Shown here: positions 57,172 to 64,000 of the stretch, one piece after another
How the letters are laid out: each line of letters opens with the position of its first letter
How positions within the stretch are numbered: the first letter of the stretch is position 1
Assembly (NCBI GenBank): GCA_034670405.1
Contig: JAXDDX010000033.1
Location: 3,560,501 to 3,624,500 of the forward strand
From: Hoplostethus atlanticus
Lineage: Eukaryota; Chordata; Actinopteri; Trachichthyiformes; Trachichthyidae
DNA: 64,000 bases
Reading direction: 5' to 3'
The notes under the pieces: generated by a model
The model's input: only the letters and a program-made list of their open reading frames with translations
The model's database searches: none
What the model was told of the DNA's origin: nothing
Translations under genes and position numbers: made by a program

Positions 57172-60100
57172 GGAAGAGAAAGAGGGAAGTGAAAGTTATT
57201 CTCCATGTGTGTGTGAGTGAGGTTCTCCCTTCACTTCAGAAGAAGGTGTGTAAAGCTCTTTTGGGAAGCGAGTAAGCCAGAGTGGGTTTGAGGATAAGAC
57301 GTAGAGGCGGCGAGGGGGGTTCATAAACTCAACGCTGCTCAGTTGTGATGTGAATTATGCAGGTATCGCACGGGCATTAGGGCTGAGAGATTCAGCCCTG
57401 GTCAAGGTAACACAGGAGACCAGGAGGACAAAGGAGATCCTGTTCTCCTCCCTCTCCTGCTACTCCTCCAGAAGAGTTATCTGGCGGGAGATCCTTTTTA
57501 ACGAATTGTTTTGTACGTTGCACCTCAAACTTCAACTCTATTAAGTCTCCCACACTCTCCAGTCTGACGCTGCATCCACTCAGACACAACTGAAGTCTAA
57601 CACGATCATTTCTAACATTATAACCACGTCTCAGTTATCACACAAGAGAAATATTACAGTTCAAAAGTATTGTTTTTAATAAAATATGTTCATTACTGTG
57701 CAGTTCTAGATGTCCTCCCTCGTGCATTTATCCTGCAGGCTGTACTGTGCTGCAGACAGTTTTATCTTCAGCTCCAGAGAGGTAAATGGATTTGGGGGGT
57801 CTAAGGCAAACAGGCAGTTGATTGAAGGGAGTGAATGTATATGATAACTACTATTTCCTGCCGTAATTTTCAAAATCTAACAACGCCGGTTTGTACATAA
57901 AGTGGGTCGGCAGTCAGATGACAGTGGCTTGCCCTTTCTGGTTATACATTTGAAATAAATGATTATATTGTAAGGCTAACCTCAACTCTGTCTCTCAACC
58001 AGCTGCTTCCGACGGCTGAAAAGACAGAAAAACCTTATTTTTCCAAGCGATCCCTCTTGGGAACGGAGCAAGAGGGAAGCAGTAACTCAGCGAGCAAGCA
58101 GTAAAAGATGGGATTTCTACATTACATCTGTAGATTGTTGTAACTGCACCACCATCTAATGGTTCAATGGGTAACATCTGCAATACCCAGAAGTCATGCA
58201 ACACAACGTCAGTGAACTGCACACAGCACGCTCATGATGCTTCGTACCAAAGGAAACCACAGACACGAGAGAAGATCTAACGTTGGCGAGTCCAGCTGTC
58301 TCTGGACTCGGATGTTGAGGAGACAGTTTGGATTTCGCTCTGAGGTTTGGACTCATAACTTCCTGTGGGTGGGGAAGTGTCCAGACCCACCCAACACTAG
58401 AATGTCCGTTGGGCTAATACGCTGGGAAAGTCAGCAAACTGTTCCACTTCACGTCGACACAGCAGTCTGATGACATATGACGAGCTAGATACATCACAGG
58501 TAGCGTTAACAGTCTTACCTGGCCACCATGTACACCATGAGTTGAGCTATATGCTTCCATTGAAAACCGCTAACCTCAATGCTAACAACTCCAAGGGAAA
58601 CTACAGGCTTTTGTATTCTCTATTGTCTCTATTGATTTAGGAGATTTAGTAGATTAGAAGTATTGTAGTAATGTGTTAATACTTAAAATACATAAAGTAC
58701 TTCCAGGGGTATGACAACAACATGTATGTACTTACATTGTGTTGTTACACCTTTGTAAGTACATGATAGAGCTGTTCATGAAGTACTCACAGTATTTTTG
58801 TGTTCTTACCACACCGTACTGTTGATATCCTGGGATGACCCGTTGTCATCCAAAGTATTGACACCCGTTGTCATAACAAGTTGTTCCTGATGAAGAGAAA
58901 AAGGAGTTTTAACTTTGAGAACGTTGAGGCAGTTAATTAATCTTAATAAATTGATTGGTGTTCCTGAAGTGAACCATTGAAAGATCCACCCAGACGAGTG
59001 GGCAGTGTAAACACCGGTTCGTTTTGTTCATTGATTTCCATTTGGACCCTCCAGCTGGAACCAAGCCTGATACAAATCTGCCACTTTGTTTGTAAGTCAT
59101 GAAAGGGTTGGTCGCCGCATGAGATGGCACTGAAACCAAATATCTGGCTTCATACGCCCGTTGGATCGCACACATACACTGGGAGAAGATCATTATGATC
59201 CAGTTGACAGCCAAAAAGAGTTAGAAACTAAAATTCACCACCATTAATAACAAAATGAATAAAGTCGTATCAGAAATAAAATCACAATACAAGTCAACAG
59301 ATCAATGACATCCGTAATCAGTATCAGTCCTTAAACTGATGAAAGAAAACATATCCTGCTGCTGCCTTGGGATCAGACCCTGAATCGCTAACCACTTTTA
59401 AAAATGAAAGCTAAGCAAAACATAATTTAAGGATGAGTTTCGTTTCATTTCAAACGTGTGTTTTGACAGCGTGACACAATGAGAGCAGGATCTCGTTCAC
59501 AGGAAGGCGCTGGTTGACATCGGCAGACGAAAAGATGCAAAAAATAAGAAACGGAACAAATGGGCACGACAGGACGACACAAGAACAACAAAGACACGAC
59601 CGGAAATGTGATTGATGAGATGGACATGAGTGAACTTGGGAAGTGATGAGGGCGAGTTTGTTGTTTCTTGAAATGTATTGCGTTTTAAAGTTGGATTCCC
59701 CCAAATTTGTATCAACAAACAGGGTTTCAGCTTATCTCCACTGACACTGTTTTGCAGGCTTGTAACGAAGCAAAATTGGCATCAGCTTCTGAGGCAACAG
59801 TTGCTGCATCTTCTGACCTTCACACGTGACACAGATCTGATGTATCATACTTGCTACTTGATAGGTCTAATAGCCCAACAGGTTTTGTGTACCATATGGT
59901 ATGATGGTGTTTGATTTCCAACAGCTGGTAAAGCCTGTGGTGAGAATATCGCCACGGCAGCTGTGGACGGGATGAATTATTTGATGCTCTGCTTTCAGAA
60001 CTGCAGCGACTTGTGATATTTTTTCTACCTTCTTCTGGCGATAGGTTGACGGTTTCGGGTCAGTCGTGTTTGTTTCCACTCCAACCATTTGAAAGCGTTC

Positions 60101-60259
60101 TGAGAGCTCGACTCGCCTGTTAAAATCTTCCCTGTTATCGGCGGTCGGCTAAAGCATGCCGTGTTGACGAGTAAATAAAATGCTTTAGATGACGAGGATC
60201 GCTCTCTGAAAGGTTTGACTGACATTTCTTTTCAAGCACTTCTCAACTGCCTCTACCCG
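57168..60259. other. unique non-coding DNA
   Basis: No gene, RNA or transposon recognised. Several overlapping short frames without family signatures. Confidence 0.45.
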
Positions 60260-60500
60260 ATGCCTGCACTCTGAATGCCAAATCATGTTGTCCTCGCTGC
60301 CCAATACCTCACTAATCTGCAAATCCATTAAAATGAAAGGCCAGTTAGTTTTGTTATGATCTCAGGAGGATCTCATCTCTTACATTAAAGTCCAACCACA
60401 CATAAAGACAGTGGTATGAAACCCTCCAGAGAGACGCACTGCAGTGGTTGATGGCTCATTCTCTGCATAAGGCCTTTTTATTGGAGGTGACTACTGAATG
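60260..60500. promoter_or_regulatory. candidate regulatory block
   Basis: Repeat-free with GCACTCTGAATGCCAAATCATG, CACTAATCTGCAAATCCATTAA and AGGCCTTTTTATTGGAGG (CCAAT complement). Weak, motif texture only. Confidence 0.22.
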
Positions 60501-62031
60501 ACAGCCTGTCTTTTTCCACAAGATGCTGAAAAGTCGGTCTTACTCTCAGCAGGCGCTACAGGCACTACCTGCCCTCCTTGCCAGCACCCGTCCTATGTAT
60601 TAGAGCTCCGGTGAATTAATGGGCTGCTCGGCCAGACAAACGCTCGCCCTGCATTGATATAGTTCACTGATAAAACAGAGAAGCGAAACGATAAGAGGCA
60701 CAACAATAAAACACAACGATAAAAAAAAAGCACAAAAAGAAGATAAACAAATAAATTCACGGCGGTGTGATAACGCGTCCCCAGGGGCTCGTAAGGAAAA
60801 CGTCTCAAAACTAAACAAAAGAAAGAGCCAGTCAGGTGAACGTTATGCAACACTACTATGCAGGGTGCAGTCGGAAACACACTGGAGTCTGCGTTGCCTC
60901 TAATCACAGCATGATATAAGGTCTTAGGGCCTGATAAGGACTTCATGTAAAAGCCATTAACTGCTCTTATGGAGGCTGGTCCAATAAGAGAGTTGAAGCC
61001 ATCCATCCTCTCCTCCTCCCTCTTTCAAACGCTGTCTAACATCTGTGCTGATGAGACTCGATGCGAGACTTCACATGCTTCCCTGCTGACATCTTCATTT
61101 GCTTCTCCTGGACAGGTTTACCTCCTCTGCAATCCTTTTTGAGGAGGATTATATGCCTACCTCATTCATCTTAGTTGGGGGAGTTGGAAGAGAAATAGTT
61201 GAGCTAGTGGCAAAAAAAAAGAAAGAGAAGAAATCTCATTTGATTCAGTTTGCTAGCTATCTGAGGCTGCGTGCGATTCTTCCGAGAAACCGGCGAGCGC
61301 CCGCGGGGTGAAAGTTGCTTTGTAATTGCTATTCAGAGTTTTCCCCGCACTTATATTTTCTACTGTATTTACAAGCAGGGCACCGATAAAAAGAAAAGCC
61401 TCTGCAGCTGAAGGTAATACACAGGGGTCACAGCCACCGACTTTGAACCATGACAAGGTTCTGCCTCATCATTCCTTTTATACAGCTGCATGTGGTTCAG
61501 CCTTTCTGCAGACTCATCCAGGCGGTAAGCGAGCGCTGCAGCCGCGGCATTCACGGGGCGAAGTACCTGACTGCTTTCCCGGGAGTGGGCATGATTGAGC
61601 AACTTTCTGAGTTATACAGAAACAACAGCACTCTGCCACGGGAGCAGTGGATGGGCTGGACTCCTCTCCTGTCTAATCACAAAGAGAGGCTGCTCCTAAA
61701 GTGATGAGCGAGCGTTCTCTTCCTCATTATTTTTTCAGCTAGACACAGGTTGTCACTTTGGCTCTGCAGAGTCAAAAATAAAAAATTCCAGACTTTTCCC
61801 TCCCAGACTCCCATATAGTTTGGGCTCTCAGTAGACATCTTTATTACTTGCCGGTGGATTGCCTCGCCCCGTACACAGTGTTCCTGTTTTTGACAGTAGA
61901 AAGATACTTTTGTTCTCGGCGTTTTCTTCCACGGATTTGAAATACAGAAGGAGAAGAAGGAAAACGACCAAACGCCAAACAATTTCAAGTTTTAGAATGA
62001 ATTATTAACTGGTCCTGCAATAGCTTCCTGT
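60501..62031. other. unique non-coding DNA
   Basis: A-rich run near 60721-60730. Nothing recognised. Confidence 0.5.
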
Positions 62032-62108
62032 CTGGGGTCATTTGATAGATTCACCTTTATTGTATCTAATCATCTATCGAATGACCCCAGGAATCTATCA
62101 GGGGTCAT
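62032..62108. other. 19-bp inverted repeat with GGGGTCA half-sites
   Basis: Arm CTGGGGTCATTTGATAGAT (62032-62050) and arm ATCTATCGAATGACCCCAG (62072-62090) are complementary at 18 of 19 positions; the remaining pair would be a G-U wobble in RNA. The loop is 21 nt. A further ATCTATCA GGGGTCAT follows (62093-62108), so three GGGGTCA half-sites occur in 75 bp. The arrangement could be a nuclear-receptor-type element, a structured RNA or a remnant of a small palindromic transposon. Arms verified base by base. Confidence 0.75.
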
Positions 62109-62279
62109 GCCGTCCCCGTGTGACTAAGCTCATCAATGGCGGTACATCTAAACCCTGCTATCACTGTGAAAAGCCTGTAAATGTGACTCTTCAGTGTTTT
62201 TCTCGTGGAATGAATGCTTTACCAGGTGAGCAAGCCGGGGGAGGGTCTGCGCTCGGTCCCCTGACAGAAGTGAAATTTT
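62109..62279. other. unique non-coding DNA
   Basis: Nothing recognised. Confidence 0.5.
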
Positions 62280-62600
62280 AATTAGCATTGCTCGCAGTTT
62301 GGGTCACCAACACAGACATCCATCTGAGACTGTTCAATATTTAATTAAATGGCTCTTGCTTTACACCTTTGTTCACCTCAGAACACAATTCCCAGCAACA
62401 CCTTTTTATTCAGCATCCCAATTAATCAGTGCAAAACACTTAATGAGAAACAGCTGTCAAAGCAAATCCTCCACAATTCCCCAGTGCATCACTTTGCTCT
62501 CTTCTTAAGTGATATCAGACGTCTGCAGCATTACGCCCAGCCTCTAACAACTGTAACAATAAGAGCTTTTAATGATTTAAACCAGAGGATGCGGCGCTGT
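62280..62600. promoter_or_regulatory. candidate conserved regulatory block
   Basis: Repeat-free 320 bp with TTTTAATTAGCATTGCTCGC, TTCAATATTTAATTAAATGG, CAACACCTTTTTATTCAGC, CCCAATTAATCAGTGC, ACACTTAATGAGAAACAGCTG, CTAACAACTGTAACAATAAG (SOX-like AACAAT) and CTTTTAATGATTTAAAC. High density of paired homeodomain cores with an E-box. Confidence 0.37.
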
Positions 62601-63031
62601 TACTTTGCTAGTTTAGTGCAGAAGTTCAGGTGGGGGGAGGAAAGTCGTCACTAAAAACCCACAAACCCATTTACTTTCCGCTGTCACCAAGGCTGTGTTG
62701 CTTCTTTGCTCTACAAAAATGCAGACCAATTGCATCACTTTCATTTTGGGCATTCATGCTGCTTTCACATTTTTATTTCTGAATTTAAAACCAAGCAGCA
62801 GATATCGCTCGCTTTTTAAGTCGAGTCGATTGTATTAGTATGAACAGTAATTTGATTTTTATTACCTCGGACTGCCGACATGTGGGAGTTATCAGAGCCT
62901 GTAAGCCTGTAATGACCACTAGGAGGCTGACTGGAATGGGTTTTTTTTTTTTTTTCCCAGTTGGCAACTCGTCTTTACAGTAAATCCAACATGACATGAA
63001 TGCACCATTAGCTGATACTGTAAATTTCAAC
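62601..63031. other. non-coding DNA
   Basis: Poly(T) at 62941-62955. Nothing else recognised. Confidence 0.5.
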
Positions 63032-63080
63032 TCTCTTATCCAGAGTGACTGAGTAGGTAGCGGTTCGGTGTCTTGGGGGA
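63032..63080 (-). repeat. SINE/LINE tail-like fragment
   Basis: CTCTTATCCAGAGTGACTGAG and TAGGTAGCGGTTCGGTGTCTTG match, in reverse orientation, the teleost tail words CTCTTATCCAGAGCGACTTAC and GTGTCTTG. A short old fragment. Confidence 0.45.
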
Positions 63081-63229
63081 TCCAATCTCTGACTCCATTA
63101 CAGGACAGGACCACCGTGGCACTCTCCCTGTCTCACTCCTCAGAGCTGAAACCACTTTGAAGATGTGTGTCTATCTGAATTTTTTTTGTGTTTGCCTCTT
63201 TGTTTAGCGTGACTCTCGAGTGTGTCCCC

Positions 63230-63460
63230 TCTCCGCCGTTTGATAACGGGGATTATTTGGAGGTTTACTCTTTTAAGTCCTATTTCGTTTTTCCATCTAA
63301 CTTGTTAGCATTTAAATTACTTTTTGTAATTGCCTAGGCGAATCTTGAAATAACACGAGGCGAATGGCTTTCCCTGCTCCTGCTCTGCACTCCCCTGTGT
63401 TGTTAACCTCCCTATTCAGTCTTGATAACAAACAAACCAAAAATCCTCCAGATCCCTGTC
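63230..63460. promoter_or_regulatory. candidate regulatory block
   Basis: Repeat-free with TTATTTGGAGGTTTACTC, GCATTTAAATTACTTTTTG, TAATTGCCTAGGCG and CAGTCTTGATAACAAACAAACC (GATA and forkhead-like words). Inference only. Confidence 0.3.
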
Positions 63461-63644
63461 AGGAATTTGGTTCACTTCAAATGTTTTTACGTTGCTGCTG
63501 GTAGTCTGGCTTGGAGCACTTGAGGCTCTGCTAGCCCCCTACATCCAGACAATATTTACCAATTATCCACACAAGCCCTGGGAATGGGCCGTGAGAGACG
63601 CCGAGCGTTAGCATGCTGCTCATGAGCCCACAGAGTGTGTTTAA
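63461..63644. other. unique non-coding DNA
   Basis: Nothing recognised. Confidence 0.5.
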
Positions 63645-63664
63645 TGTGTGTGTGTGTGTGTGTG
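63645..63664. repeat. (GT)n microsatellite
   Basis: Ten GT units. Confidence 0.95.
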
Positions 63665-64000
63665 CCGCCGAGGTCCTTATCTTGTATTTACACATAAGGA
63701 CAAACTTCATATTTAATCTTTCATCCTCCGCTCCAATACAATTAAAGCTCAGATGGGGACCTATGGACTAAACAGTAAGACCAAGGAGGACGTCAAGGCT
63801 ACAAGAGTTAGCGATCAAAGCTAAAGGATACTGCTTTTCACTGACGGTCAGGCTCATAGGATGAGGGGCATATAACCAGTCTGAAGGGCATCTAAACCAG
63901 CGTGTCCTCTAGATGGAGGCTATTCAAGCCTATTCAAGAGCTATTAGTCAGCAGTGAGCATTTGAGGTATTTCATCCTCTCCATGAAACCAAAGATATTT
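63665..64000. other. unique non-coding DNA
   Basis: Nothing recognised. GAGGCTATTCAAGCCTATTC contains a short direct repeat. Confidence 0.5.

Overview
The window looks like nuclear DNA of a ray-finned fish, probably a percomorph teleost. The evidence is a typical teleost repeat mix: many long (CA)n/(GT)n tracts, a GACA/GATA satellite, tRNA-derived SINE copies with a teleost-type body and tail, a broken Tc1 transposase, two hAT elements bounded by inverted ends and 8-bp duplications, a LINE-type 3' tail, and several teleost dispersed repeats. There is no bacterial or viral gene organisation.

I find no protein-coding gene that I can name. Almost every open frame of 60-220 codons is a chance frame or the translation of a simple repeat. 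Many start at non-ATG codons, overlap frames on the other strand and resemble no family I know. The one real protein signature is the C-terminal part of a Tc1 transposase on the minus strand (38712-38918), a dead transposon fragment. One CpG-rich patch (39588-39701, minus strand) has coding-like composition and is offered only as a candidate exon. The window is best read as a gene desert or a very large intron.

Layout. 1-8.7 kb: an old tandem duplication (927-1230), a TG tract, an hAT-like relic near 2.74 kb, an AAT-headed repeat (4.7 kb), a GACA/GATA satellite (5.3 kb) and octamer/homeodomain-rich stretches at 3.5 and 5.8 kb. 8.7-17 kb: a tRNA-SINE, the first copy of an inverted repeat pair (10.9 kb) and putative enhancers at 11.9-12.3 and 14.9 kb. 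17.8-19 kb: an AT-rich transposon composite with a LINE tail inside an older element. 21.5 kb: the second copy of the inverted pair. 25.4-27.4 kb: a complete 2.03-kb non-autonomous hAT element. 28-35 kb: mostly unique DNA with a SINE, CA tracts and an 11-bp tandem repeat. 36-40 kb: a CpG patch, a repeat copy with a perfect Kozak ATG beside a 15-bp minisatellite, a putative regulatory block (37.6-38 kb), the Tc1 relic and the candidate exon. 42.1-42.7 kb: a 562-bp hAT MITE-like element. 43-49 kb: mostly unique DNA with regulatory-looking blocks. 52.3-52.9 kb: a CA-rich array with a higher-order period. 54.3 kb: the inverted partner of the 36.9-kb repeat. 55-64 kb: unique DNA with several candidate conserved blocks and a 19-bp hairpin (62.0 kb) built of GGGGTCA half-sites.

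The candidate regulatory calls rest only on composition and motif density (TAAT cores, ATTTGCAT octamers, GC-balanced unique sequence without repeats). If the window flanks a developmental gene, these blocks would be its distal enhancers, but nothing in the window identifies that gene. No new biological system is evident. The best leads are the repeat pair with a conserved start-codon context, the GGGGTCA hairpin and the CpG-rich candidate exon.
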